This document shows, piece by piece, positions 27,419 to 35,305 of a stretch of 64,000 nucleotides of DNA. Under the pieces are notes generated by a model. That model was not told the origin of the DNA and searched no databases. It worked only from the letters and a program-made list of their open reading frames with translations. The DNA lies in NCBI GenBank assembly GCA_028285415.1, contig JANQPF010000014.1, forward strand, positions 166,929 through 230,928, read 5' to 3'. This DNA comes from Pseudomonadales bacterium. GTDB taxonomy: Bacteria > Pseudomonadota > Gammaproteobacteria > Pseudomonadales > Azotimanducaceae. Every line of letters starts with the position of its first letter. Position 1 is the first letter of the stretch. The position numbers and the translations under genes are program-made.

Positions 27419-28393
27419 CTACTGATTGACCGGATTAGGCAACGGCCTGTCCGCAAGAAATGCCGCCACGTTCTCGAGCGCACAGAGACCCATCGCCTCC
27501 CGGGTTTCGACGGTGCCGCTGCCCATATGCGGCAGCAGTACCACCTGGGGCAACGCGGCCAGTCCCGGAGCCAGCTCAGGCTCGGCAGCGTAAACGTCGA
27601 GCCCGGCACCCGCAATGACACCCTCACGCAGCGCCTCGACCAGCGCCGCCTCATCGACAATGTCACCGCGCGCGGTGTTGATGAGGTGGGCATGTCTCGG
27701 CATGCGGGAAAGCGCTCGAGCGTCAATGAGGTGTCGCGTTTCCGGCGTTGCAGGACAGTGCAGTGAGACAAAATCTGCGCGCGCGAGCAGCTCATCCAGC
27801 TCGAGCCGCTCCGCGCCGAGCTCATCAGCCACTTGCGCCGCAAGCGGCGAGCGGCTGTGGTAGACGATCCGCATTCCCAACCCATGATGAGCCTGGCGCG
27901 CAAAGTGGATGCCTATCCGGCCCATGCCTACGACGCCAAGCGTTTTGCCGGTGACCTGCGTCGACAGCATGTGGGTTGGCCGCCAGCCCGTCCACGACCC
28001 TGAGCGAACATGACGCTCACCTTCTCCAGTGCGCCGGGCGCTCATGAGCAGCAGCGTCAGCGCAATCTCCGCAGTGGCCTCCGTCAGCACACCCGGCGTA
28101 TTGGATACCTGCACGCCCGCCTCGGAGGCGGCTGCGATATCGATGTGATTGAAGCCGACACCGAAGTTGGCGAGCAGACCTGTGCGGATCTCTCCTTCGA
28201 AGAGACCGGCAGGCAGCGCGTCGGTAACGGTCGGACACACGACGTCCGCTGTGGCAAGCGCAACCTCGAGGTCGCGTTCGGAGAACGGCTCATCCGACGC
28301 GTTGAGCACAACTTCACCAAGCTCGGCCATGCGCGTCTCTACAACCTCCGGCCAGCGCCGGGTGAGCACTATCTTTGGCTTGCCATCAATCAT
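27419..28393 (-). CDS. D-2-hydroxyacid dehydrogenase (glyoxylate/hydroxypyruvate reductase-like)
   Basis: This NAD(P)-dependent reductase of the D-isomer-specific family has 324 residues. The cofactor motif is LGVVGMGRIGIHFAR. Catalytic residues are the Arg in NTARGDIVDEAAL, the Glu in YAAEPELAPGL and the His in LPHMGSGTVETR. The segment ARADFVSLHCPATPETRHLI is the usual family phrase. The GSGT after His matches glyoxylate/hydroxypyruvate reductases (GhrB/GyaR-like), which reduce glyoxylate or hydroxypyruvate in the cytoplasm. It precedes the small membrane-protein gene on the same strand. Confidence 0.92.
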   Translation of the reverse strand: MIDGKPKIVLTRRWPEVVETRMAELGEVVLNASDEPFSERDLEVALATADVVCPTVTDALPAGLFEGEIRTGLLANFGVGFNHIDIAAASEAGVQVSNTPGVLTEATAEIALTLLLMSARRTGEGERHVRSGSWTGWRPTHMLSTQVTGKTLGVVGMGRIGIHFARQAHHGLGMRIVYHSRSPLAAQVADELGAERLELDELLARADFVSLHCPATPETRHLIDARALSRMPRHAHLINTARGDIVDEAALVEALREGVIAGAGLDVYAAEPELAPGLAALPQVVLLPHMGSGTVETREAMGLCALENVAAFLADRPLPNPVNQ

Positions 28394-28518
28394 AGAATGC
28401 GTTCCAAAATTCTGCGCTACTGACCGTAGGGGAAGCGACCTGAGTACGCAATACCAGCACGTCGTCGACGCACGGGGCGCCGTTTTGTCAGTACAACCGG
28501 GCTATGAGGCGGACAGGT

Positions 28519-29658
28519 ATGTTCGAGCTATCGGAAGATCAGATTGCAATTCAGGATCTGGCACGCAAATTCACGGCGGATGAAATCACACCGTTTGCCG
28601 GCCAGTGGGACGAGAACCACGAGTTCCCGCGGGAGACGCTGAACAAGGCAGCCGCGCTCGGCTTCGGGTCAATTTACGTCAGCGAGGAGCACGGCGGCAT
28701 TGGCCTCACCCGTATCGAAGCGGCGCTCATCATGGAGGCAATGGCCTACGGCTGCCCCAGCACGTCCGCTTTCATCTCCATTCACAACATGGCCACCTGG
28801 ATGATCGACTGCTTCGGCAGCGACGCGGTGCGCGAGAAATACGTGCCGACCTTGAACACCATGGAGAAGATCGCCAGCTACTGCCTGACGGAACCCGGCG
28901 CGGGATCTGATGCGGCCTCTTTGAAAACCCGGGCCGAAAAAGACGGTGATCACTACGTCCTGAACGGTGCCAAGGCGTTCATATCCGGCGGCGGCGTCAA
29001 CGAAGTGTACGTGGTCATGGCGCGCACCGATCAGGGATCGAAAGCCGGCGGCATATCCTGTTTTGTCGTCGACAAGGATACCGAAGGTCTCTCGTTCGGC
29101 TCCCAGGAGCGCAAGCTCGGCTGGCACTCACAGCCGACCGCAGCGGTCATTTTCGACAACTGCAGAATCCCCGCAAGCAACATGGTCGGCTCGCCGGGTG
29201 ACGGGTTCAAAATTGCCATGAAGGGTCTGGACGGCGGTCGCATCAACATTGGCGCCTGCTCGCTCGGCGGGGCGCAACGCTGCCTCGATGACGCCGTCGA
29301 CTACGTGCGCGAGCGACGCCAGTTCGGCCAGCGAATTGCCGATTTCCAGAACACGCAGTTCATGCTGGCGGACATGAAAACCAAACTCGAAGCGGCACGC
29401 GCGCTTCTGTACATCGCCGCAGACAAAGTCACCCGCGAGACCATCGACAAAACCCAGTGGGCGGCGATGGCGAAGCTCCTTTCCACCGAGACCGGCTCGA
29501 AGGTGGTGAACGACGCCCTGCAGCTGCACGGCGGTTACGGCTTCCTGATGGATTTCCCAATCGAACGCTTCCTGCGCGATCTCAGGGTGCACGAAATCCT
29601 CGAAGGCACGAGTCAGATCATGAAGTTTGTGATTGGGCGCGAAATGGTGGCGGAATGA
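28519..29658 (+). CDS. Isobutyryl-CoA dehydrogenase-like acyl-CoA dehydrogenase
   Basis: The flavoprotein oxidises a branched acyl-CoA to the enoyl-CoA. The 379-residue protein follows the ACAD8 pattern throughout: CPSTSAFISIHNMATWMID, TMEKIASYCLTEPGAGSDAAS, YVLNGAKAFISGGG, GWHSQPTAAVIFDNCRIP and LQLHGGYGFLMDFPIERFLRD. The final HEILEGTSQIM places the catalytic glutamate in the C-terminal helical domain. GAGG about ten bases before the ATG supports the start; an upstream ATG five codons earlier lacks a site. Valine degradation is the natural role, though other short branched substrates are possible. The stop abuts a convergent SDR gene. Confidence 0.9.
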   Translation: MFELSEDQIAIQDLARKFTADEITPFAGQWDENHEFPRETLNKAAALGFGSIYVSEEHGGIGLTRIEAALIMEAMAYGCPSTSAFISIHNMATWMIDCFGSDAVREKYVPTLNTMEKIASYCLTEPGAGSDAASLKTRAEKDGDHYVLNGAKAFISGGGVNEVYVVMARTDQGSKAGGISCFVVDKDTEGLSFGSQERKLGWHSQPTAAVIFDNCRIPASNMVGSPGDGFKIAMKGLDGGRINIGACSLGGAQRCLDDAVDYVRERRQFGQRIADFQNTQFMLADMKTKLEAARALLYIAADKVTRETIDKTQWAAMAKLLSTETGSKVVNDALQLHGGYGFLMDFPIERFLRDLRVHEILEGTSQIMKFVIGREMVAE

Positions 29659-29661
29659 AAC

Positions 29662-30333
29662 TCACACGAGTCCCGTAACCGGCACCAGCGCACCGTGTAC
29701 CGCACGGGCAGCATCTGAACTCAGAAAGCACACCACCTGCGCAAGATCCTCCGGCGAAACCCAGCTGTCGAAGTCAGCATCCGGCATGTCCGCGCGATTG
29801 CGCGGCGTATCGATGAGGCTCGGCAGAACCGCGTTGACGTTGACACCCTGCGTCTTGACCTCATCACTCAGCGCTTCGGTGAGCCGCATGACGGTCGACT
29901 TGGCCGCCGTGTAGGCACCCATGTTACCCAGCCCGCGAACTGCGCCGAACGCGCCGACGTTGACAATACTCCCCCGGCCGCGGGCCGTGAGAACCGGCAC
30001 CGCGGCAGACAGCACGCGACGCAGCGTCAGGACGTTGATCGTGAACATGGCGTCCCACGCATCATCGTCAGTCTCGTAAACCGTCGGCCCCATGTCGAAA
30101 CCGCCGGCGATGTTTGCCAGCGCGTCAAAGGGTCCAATCGCCGAGAAGCATTCCGCAACCTGCCGCGCGTCGGTCAAATCGACCGTGTGGGTGACCCCCA
30201 GCTCCGAGCTGAAACCCGGCACAACGTCGAGCAGCACAACCTCAGCGCCCTGCAACTTCGCCACCTCGGCAACGGCGTTGCCAAGCACACCGGCACCACC
30301 GGTCACGACCATCGTTTTCCCTGTCAGCGACAT
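29662..30333 (-). CDS. Short-chain dehydrogenase/reductase
   Basis: This 223-residue SDR has the cofactor motif TGGAGVLG at residues 11-18, NIAGGFDMG where classical members have NNAG, and the triad Ser/Tyr/Lys in NVGAFGAVRGLGNMGAYTAAK. The position of the usual catalytic Ser is Ala-Phe-Gly here, so catalysis may differ. There is no dinucleotide-discriminating basic residue after strand 2 (LLDVVPG). An AGGGCGG precedes the ATG. The longer upstream frame was rejected because it overlaps the promoter of the divergent membrane protein. Confidence 0.88.
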   Translation of the reverse strand: MSLTGKTMVVTGGAGVLGNAVAEVAKLQGAEVVLLDVVPGFSSELGVTHTVDLTDARQVAECFSAIGPFDALANIAGGFDMGPTVYETDDDAWDAMFTINVLTLRRVLSAAVPVLTARGRGSIVNVGAFGAVRGLGNMGAYTAAKSTVMRLTEALSDEVKTQGVNVNAVLPSLIDTPRNRADMPDADFDSWVSPEDLAQVVCFLSSDAARAVHGALVPVTGLV

Positions 30334-30355
30334 GTAACCGCCCTGAATAAACGTT

Positions 30356-30383
30356 TTGCCGACTTTACCACGATGGTTAAGAT
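30356..30383 (+). promoter_or_regulatory. Candidate sigma70 promoter for the 129-residue membrane protein
   Basis: TTGCCG at 30356-30361 and TAAGAT at 30378-30383 are separated by 16 bases, each matching four of six consensus positions. The gap to the start codon at 30418 is about 35 bases and contains GGGAGGAAAG. It lies between the divergent SDR gene and the membrane-protein gene. Confidence 0.35.
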
Positions 30384-30417
30384 CAACGGCACAAAACAAA
30401 AGACCGGGGGAGGAAAG

Positions 30418-30807
30418 ATGGCAGCTAAAGTCATGGCGGGGCTTGTCGCGCTTTTAATGGGGATCACGGCAATCGGCTGGCTCACGGACCCGGCCAGCGC
30501 CGCCGAGGGGCTCGGCATGCCGCTTCTCGACGGCGTCGGACGCAGCACCCAGGTTGGCGACTTCAGCGCCTTTTTTGTCGGCGTCACGACTTTCTGCGTG
30601 CTCGGCATCTTACGCAATCAGCCGGTGTGGTTGTTGAGCGCAGCGATCATTCTCGGGCTCGCTGCGGTCATGCGCACGATGGCTTGGCTGGTGCATGGCG
30701 CTGCGTTTGCAACCGCGCCGATCGTGGTGGAAGTTGTGACCACTGCCATGCTGCTGGGCGCAGCCTATTTGATGAACCGGGGTGCGAAAGCCGCTCCAGA
30801 AGGTTGA
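30418..30807 (+). CDS. Small membrane protein of unknown function, four helices
   Basis: A 129-residue inner-membrane protein with four hydrophobic segments (VMAGLVALLMGITAIGWL, FFVGVTTFCVLGIL, VWLLSAAIILGLAAVMRTMAW and the last helix VVEVVTTAMLLGAAYLM). It resembles the DUF4345-type small membrane proteins, but this is not certain. A near-perfect GGGAGGAAAG site sits just before the ATG, so it is probably well translated. It ends four bases from the convergent ferredoxin gene. Confidence 0.75.
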   Translation: MAAKVMAGLVALLMGITAIGWLTDPASAAEGLGMPLLDGVGRSTQVGDFSAFFVGVTTFCVLGILRNQPVWLLSAAIILGLAAVMRTMAWLVHGAAFATAPIVVEVVTTAMLLGAAYLMNRGAKAAPEG

Positions 30808-30810
30808 ACG

Positions 30811-31140
30811 TCAGGCTTGCCGGGCAGGAACGTCCACTGTAATGCCGTGCAAATCTTCGTCCAGGGTGACCTGGCAAGCGAGGCGGCTGTGCTCGTTGCG
30901 CCCCCAGGCATATTCCAGCATGTCCAGCTCGTCCTGATGGGGTTCGGGCAGGACTGAAAGCCAGGGTTCCGCGACCCAGCAGTGACACGTGCAGCAGGTG
31001 CAGCCGCCACCGCACTGCGCCTTGATGCCCGCAACGCCATTGTCGAGGGCCACGTCCATGAGCCTGTCATTCGGTTTCGCCTGCAACGTTTCCCGACTGC
31101 CATCGGGCTGGATGAAGGTGACTTCGATCATTCCACTCAT
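30811..31140 (-). CDS. 2Fe-2S ferredoxin (adrenodoxin/putidaredoxin type)
   Basis: A 109-residue electron carrier of the plant/vertebrate-type fold. Cluster ligands are Cys43, Cys49, Cys52 and Cys89 in the pattern C-x5-C-x2-C-x36-C (the phrase CGGGCTCCTC, then LACQV). This spacing is the putidaredoxin/adrenodoxin pattern, which often serves P450s, BVMO-like or ring-hydroxylating systems. The ATG at 31140 was chosen over another three codons later; neither has a strong site. The window also contains a P450 without its own ferredoxin, about 22 kb away. A ferredoxin reductase was not found here. Confidence 0.92.
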   Translation of the reverse strand: MSGMIEVTFIQPDGSRETLQAKPNDRLMDVALDNGVAGIKAQCGGGCTCCTCHCWVAEPWLSVLPEPHQDELDMLEYAWGRNEHSRLACQVTLDEDLHGITVDVPARQA

Positions 31141-31226
31141 CGGGGCATGGTACGAGATGGTACCGGCTCGCACAAAAGGCGGTCAGCCGCTAGAATGACC
31201 GGCTGCCCTGACTACGAGAGAATCCT

Positions 31227-31826
31227 TTGGTCATTGGACTCACAGGCGGGATCGCTTCCGGAAAATCCACCGCTGCCCGGCGTTTTGGCGAATGGGGAGC
31301 GCACGTCATCGATGCTGACAAGCTCGGCCATCGAGCGTACCTGAAAGACAGCGCCGCCTATCATGCCGTCGTGGCGGCGTTTGGCGACGACGTTGTTGGA
31401 GAAGACGGTGAAATTGACCGGCGGGTGCTCGGCGGCAAGGTATTCGGGAACCCTGAAAAGCTGCAACAGCTGACGGATATCGTCTGGCCCGCCATTCGCG
31501 ATATGGCAGCTACCGAAATCGCCGGCGTACGCGCGGCTGAACCGGGTCGAGTCATTGTGCTCGAAGCGGCGGTGCTCATCGAAGCGGGCTGGCAGGACCT
31601 GGTCGATGAGATCTGGGTGACGGTTGTAGACAGGGAAGTTGCCATCGAACGCGCTACCGCGCGCGACGGCAGCGACCGGACCGCCGTAGAAGCTCGTATC
31701 AACGCGCAGCTGACCAACGAAGCTCGCATCAGCGCCGCTGACCGCGTCATCGACAACTCCGGCAGCGCCGCGGCGCTGGAAGAGCAGCTCGCCGACCTGT
31801 GGCAGCAAATCGGGGCAAACGCATGA
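31227..31826 (+). CDS. coaE: Dephospho-CoA kinase
   Basis: The enzyme phosphorylates dephospho-CoA in the last step of CoA synthesis. The 199-residue length is usual. The P-loop GLTGGIASGKST starts at residue 4, followed by the DADKLGH segment and the phrase VLEAAVLIEAGWQDLVD, both family-defining. Near the end are ERATARDGS and the base-contacting arginine region. The TTG start has GAGAGAA a few bases upstream. It is the only gene in this run with a core CoA role, and it is convergent to the ferredoxin gene's direction and followed by the MaoC pair on the same strand. Confidence 0.95.
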   Translation: MVIGLTGGIASGKSTAARRFGEWGAHVIDADKLGHRAYLKDSAAYHAVVAAFGDDVVGEDGEIDRRVLGGKVFGNPEKLQQLTDIVWPAIRDMAATEIAGVRAAEPGRVIVLEAAVLIEAGWQDLVDEIWVTVVDREVAIERATARDGSDRTAVEARINAQLTNEARISAADRVIDNSGSAAALEEQLADLWQQIGANA

Positions 31827-31872
31827 ACTTCGGTGCGCTGACCCCATCCACCAGAATTGAAGAGGAGGCCTG

Positions 31873-32334
31873 ATGCCAAGTCCCGACGAACCGCTGGACG
31901 TAGATGCTCTGCGCAATCAGTTTCTCAACGTTGTGTTCGACGAGTACGAGCTGACCCTCGATGCCGCGCGTCTTGCGGACTACGCAAAGAGCTGTGGCGA
32001 AGTCGCATCAAAGTTTACCGATCCGAACGATCCCGACTTCCAGGCACCGCCAACCATTGCGTCGAGCTTTCAACCGCGCACACGTTATCCGGAGGGTTTT
32101 CCGACGTTCAAGGGTCTCGGCATGGACGCCGGCAAAGCGGTTGCACCCATGAAACCAATGCGCGCCGGCATCCCAATCACGGTGCGTACGCACATGCACG
32201 ATATCTACACCAAGTCCGGCCGCTCAGGACGCATGGTGTTTTTTGTCAACCGTATGGAGTTCAGCAATGCTGACGGCGATCTGCTCGGCACCGCAGATAC
32301 GAGCATCGTCATCAGGGAGAAGCCACAGACATGA
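31873..32334 (+). CDS. MaoC-N (FAS1-like dehydratase) domain protein
   Basis: A 153-residue hotdog-fold protein of the MaoC_dehydrat_N family: no H-x-D hydratase motif, with the typical phrases ASKFTDPNDPDFQAPPT and IRTHMHDIYTKSGRSGRMVFFV. Proteins of this kind pair with a MaoC partner to form a heteromeric enoyl-CoA hydratase, as in ChsH2-ChsH1 in steroid side-chain degradation. In ChsH2 the domain is fused to DUF35, whereas here the DUF35 is a separate gene about 1.4 kb away. GAGGAGG lies just before the ATG. The stop overlaps the MaoC start by four bases. Confidence 0.85.
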   Translation: MPSPDEPLDVDALRNQFLNVVFDEYELTLDAARLADYAKSCGEVASKFTDPNDPDFQAPPTIASSFQPRTRYPEGFPTFKGLGMDAGKAVAPMKPMRAGIPITVRTHMHDIYTKSGRSGRMVFFVNRMEFSNADGDLLGTADTSIVIREKPQT

Positions 32335-32744
32335 GCATTGACACAGTCAGCGACGTGGAGTTCGGATTCGAACTGCCCGCGTTCACGCCGGATACGAGCA
32401 TGGACAACGTGCGCCGCTTTGCCATTGCCGCCGGCTGGAACGGTCCACGCTTCACGGACCACGATGCAGCTCGTAAGGAAGGTCTGCCCGGTGCGCTGGT
32501 CCCGGGAATCATGAGCCAGGGATTTCTTTCCGCGATGATCCACCACTGGGCGCCATTGGCGGAAGTGCGGCTGGTCGATACCGTGTTCCGTGCCCCCTGT
32601 ATCGTCGATCAGACTTACAACATCAACGGCGTCGTCACCGACATCGACGAGGACAGCGGTGAGGTTGAGATTGATTTGACCGTTACCAACGAAGCGGGGG
32701 AAACGCGGGTTTTCGGCACCGCCAAGGTCCTGCTGCCCACTTGA
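32331..32744 (+). CDS. MaoC-like enoyl-CoA hydratase subunit
   Basis: A 137-residue hotdog protein. The hydratase loop reads GPRFTDHDAARKEGLPGALV, with DHD and the small-residue-rich segment after it. The classic MaoC N-P-I-H phrase is altered (GPRF), while the later catalytic-loop G and the strand VDQTYNINGVVTDIDEDSG are regular. It should form a heterodimer with the MaoC-N product upstream, as ATGA overlap suggests coupled translation and stoichiometric production. The pair would hydrate an enoyl-CoA with a bulky acyl group, by analogy with ChsH1-ChsH2. Confidence 0.85.
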   Translation: MSIDTVSDVEFGFELPAFTPDTSMDNVRRFAIAAGWNGPRFTDHDAARKEGLPGALVPGIMSQGFLSAMIHHWAPLAEVRLVDTVFRAPCIVDQTYNINGVVTDIDEDSGEVEIDLTVTNEAGETRVFGTAKVLLPT

Positions 32745-32746
32745 TA

Positions 32747-33685
32747 TCAGGGCGCAGTTTGGGCGAGCTCATCCGCAATGCGCAACGTCTCCCGGCTTTC
32801 CGCATGCAGACCGAGATCGAGCATGACGAGCCCGGTTGAGACACGCTCAATGAAACCCCACTGCCAGACGGCATCCGCCTCAGTGTCGGTTGTCTCGGCG
32901 AGCCAGTGGCATCGCGCCAGTGCAACCTCCCGACAATCCGCCCCACCGAGTGGACCATTCCAGTCACGCATGAGCGTTGCAAGATCACACGCTCTTTCTC
33001 CGTGCATGCCATCTGGATCAATGAGCTTGTACGACCCGGAACCTGCCGGGTCTGCAAGCGTATTCTCCTCGTGCGCATCACCATGCAGGAGAAAACCCGA
33101 ATCCGGACGGTGCGCGTCACGCCGTAAACGCGCGTATTCGAACGCGTGCTCGACGGTCGCGCGCGCACACGGTTCACCCAGACGGCCCCAGTTGGTTGAT
33201 ATGAAGCGTTCGAGCCAGTCGGCTTTGGCTGCGGTGGACGTCAGGCCCCGCGGATTCCTCATGGGTACCCATGCGTGCTTGAGGGTTTCGACAATGGCTG
33301 TCATCTGCGCCTGATCGCCCTCGACGGCGTTCGCAACGGTGGGGCCGAGACGCTCGAGCAGCATTGCCCCGCTCTCCTCGTCTTCCTGCAGCAGCTTCGC
33401 GTAGCCGCGTCCCGCCGCAAGCCGCAGGGTCAGGCGTTCATTGACAATCCCCGTGTTGTCGGGAAGACACAGTTTGAGAACCGCCCGCGTATCGTCGGCG
33501 CAGGCAACGTCCAGCACCAGCGCTTCGGAACCGCCGTGGAGAACGCCGCCAGGTGTAACTCCCCAGCGAAGGCTGAGCGTCTCGACCGTGGCATCCAGCC
33601 CGTTCAGCCAGGCACGACCGGCAGCCCCGCGGGCGGCGACTCGCGCACGGACGACATCCGGCAGCTCAGCTGCGTAGTCTGGCAC
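32747..33685 (-). CDS. Aminoglycoside/hydroxyurea-type phosphotransferase
   Basis: A 312-residue kinase-fold protein of the APH(6)/hydroxyurea antibiotic-resistance family. Catalytic FLLHGDAHEENTL and metal-binding YKLIDPDGMHGERACDLATLMRDW are clear, with a nucleotide-binding lobe upstream ending in ARAVLKLCLP. It is not the same class as the 17.2 kb phosphotransferase: no DUF6285 domain and no HNDFRNGN motif. It may phosphorylate a small molecule or act in resistance. The GTG start has GGAG eight bases upstream and follows the DUF35 stop by five bases, so it is the last gene of that operon. Confidence 0.88.
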   Translation of the reverse strand: MPDYAAELPDVVRARVAARGAAGRAWLNGLDATVETLSLRWGVTPGGVLHGGSEALVLDVACADDTRAVLKLCLPDNTGIVNERLTLRLAAGRGYAKLLQEDEESGAMLLERLGPTVANAVEGDQAQMTAIVETLKHAWVPMRNPRGLTSTAAKADWLERFISTNWGRLGEPCARATVEHAFEYARLRRDAHRPDSGFLLHGDAHEENTLADPAGSGSYKLIDPDGMHGERACDLATLMRDWNGPLGGADCREVALARCHWLAETTDTEADAVWQWGFIERVSTGLVMLDLGLHAESRETLRIADELAQTAP

Positions 33686-33689
33686 CGCA

Positions 33690-34109
33690 TCACTCCGTAA
33701 GCGGTCGTACCAGCGGCATCGAAACGTCGTCGTGATCTTCCCAGGCGAGCATCACGCGCTGTCCAATGTGCACGGCTTCCGGCGTATCAATGCCGACGAC
33801 GTTGGTGAGGAACCGCGGTCCTTCATCGAGATCCACAAGCGCCACCACGTACGGCACCTGATTACGGAAAAAAGGATGGTAGCTCTGACGCACGATGCTG
33901 AAGCTGTAAATGGCACCCTGCCCGGCACTGACCTGCCATACCAGACTGCCGTCGACACAGCCGGTGCAGTGCCGGCGGGGATGCCAGACGACGGTGCCGC
34001 AATTCTCACACTGCTGAAAACGGAACTCGTGCTCTGCCGTCGCGCGCCAGAAGGCTGCGGTGTCGGGTTCGCTGAGGTTCGGCAGCGGTCTTGTCGGTAA
34101 TTTGCTCAT
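33690..34109 (-). CDS. DUF35/OB-fold protein with zinc ribbon
   Basis: A 139-residue protein of the Zn-ribbon/OB-fold family that pairs with thiolase-like enzymes. A rubredoxin-like zinc ribbon CENCGTVVWHPRRHCTGC (C-x2-C and C-x2-C) near residue 35 is followed by the OB fold, with IYSFSIVRQSYHPFF and YVVALVDLDEGPRFL. In mycobacterial Ltp2 the DUF35 part of ChsH2 is needed for retro-aldolase activity. The ATG overlaps the thiolase-like stop (ATGA), so the two subunits are translated together. DUF35 also accompanies thiolases in polyketide and isoprenoid pathways, so the function depends on its partner. Confidence 0.9.
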   Translation of the reverse strand: MSKLPTRPLPNLSEPDTAAFWRATAEHEFRFQQCENCGTVVWHPRRHCTGCVDGSLVWQVSAGQGAIYSFSIVRQSYHPFFRNQVPYVVALVDLDEGPRFLTNVVGIDTPEAVHIGQRVMLAWEDHDDVSMPLVRPLTE

Positions 34110-35305
34110 GTTCGATCTCCCGCGAGAATGACCGTACCGGCCGAGTGCCGGCTGCCCAGCATGCCGCCATTCCCGTGGGCCAGCGCCAGTTTCGCAGCGG
34201 CAACCTGAGCCGTGCTTTCGCCTCGCAGCTGACGCGCCGCCTCGATCAGGAGAAAGATGCCGCGCATGCCGGGATGATTCGACGACAACCCGCCGCCGTC
34301 TGTGTTCAGTGCCGGACCGCCGCTTTGATCGAAGCGCAGACGTCCGCCTTCCACCCAGGCGCCACCTTCGCCCTTCGCGCAGAAGCCGAGATCCTCCAGG
34401 ATCGTGAGCACCGTGATGCTGAAAGAGTCGTAGATCATGGCAACGTCGATCTCCGCGGGGCTGACGCCTGCCTCGGCAAACGCCACGGGCCCGCTGTCGA
34501 TTGCCGCTGAGCTCGTCAAATCGCCACCGATGACCGGATACTTCACTGCCTGACCCGCACCGATAATCCACACCGGAGGCTTCTTGCAGTTGCGTGCCAC
34601 CTCCGCGCTGGCAATGACAACGGCGCCGCCGCCGTCGGAAATCATGCAGCATTCGAGCAGGTGCAGGGGATCGGCAATCATGCGCGAATTGACGACATCA
34701 TCGACTGTCGTTTCGCGGATATCGATGAATTCGAGCTCTTCCATGGCTTCAACCGCTGCGGGGTTCCTCATCGCGTGATAGCGGGTAGCAACCGAAATCT
34801 CCGCCAGCTGTTCGCTGGTGGTGCCGTACTCGTGCATGTGCCGTCGCGCCGCCATGGCGTAATTGGCAACGAGCGTCTGACCGGCAAAGCTCTCCATGTT
34901 CTCTGCCGGCGTTACGCCACCAAAGCCACGCCCGCCGACACCGATGGCCAGGGCGTTACTGTGTGCGGTGGATCCGTAGGTCAGAAGCGCCACGCGCGCC
35001 TTACCTGCCCGTATGGCCTCCCGGGCGTGAGCAGCATGGAATTCATAAGACGAACCGCCGACCGCAGTTGTGTCCACGAGCCGCGGCTCGATCCCGAAGT
35101 ATTCGCTGATCGTCAGCCCGCTCATCGGCGCACCTTCCGAGGCGTCATAGATCGCGTCCACGTCGGACCAGCTCAGGCCCGCGTCTGCCAGCGCACGGGC
35201 AGCGCATTCAGCTTTGATCTGCAACGAGCTGAGCTCACCATCGACGTTGCGAGAATGAAATTCGTGGATGCCGACGATCGCGGCGTCTCGGGCTTGCGCT
35301 GTCAT
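34106..35305 (-). CDS. Thiolase-like protein lacking catalytic Cys, Ltp2/SCP-x-type retro-aldolase candidate
   Basis: A 399-residue thiolase-fold protein. The usual active-site Cys segment is replaced by VGGSSYEFHAAHA, with Ser86-Tyr87 where thiolases have a nucleophilic cysteine. The second half keeps GGGLSSNHPGMRG with its histidine, while the final catalytic Cys phrase reads ALAHGNGGMLGSRH, without Cys. Loss of both cysteines rules out Claisen thiolysis and matches the Ltp2 group, which cleaves a beta-hydroxyacyl-CoA side chain by retro-aldol reaction. Its partner DUF35 overlaps it by four bases, and a SDR gene precedes it by abutting stop-start. Specific substrate is inferred. Confidence 0.88.
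   Translation of the reverse strand: MTAQARDAAIVGIHEFHSRNVDGELSSLQIKAECAARALADAGLSWSDVDAIYDASEGAPMSGLTISEYFGIEPRLVDTTAVGGSSYEFHAAHAREAIRAGKARVALLTYGSTAHSNALAIGVGGRGFGGVTPAENMESFAGQTLVANYAMAARRHMHEYGTTSEQLAEISVATRYHAMRNPAAVEAMEELEFIDIRETTVDDVVNSRMIADPLHLLECCMISDGGGAVVIASAEVARNCKKPPVWIIGAGQAVKYPVIGGDLTSSAAIDSGPVAFAEAGVSPAEIDVAMIYDSFSITVLTILEDLGFCAKGEGGAWVEGGRLRFDQSGGPALNTDGGGLSSNHPGMRGIFLLIEAARQLRGESTAQVAAAKLALAHGNGGMLGSRHSAGTVILAGDRT

Noticed and set aside
34110..34652. Upstream extension of the DUF35 frame
   Set aside because: It would overlap the thiolase-like gene in another frame and is Arg-rich; the ATG with a four-base overlap is the natural start.
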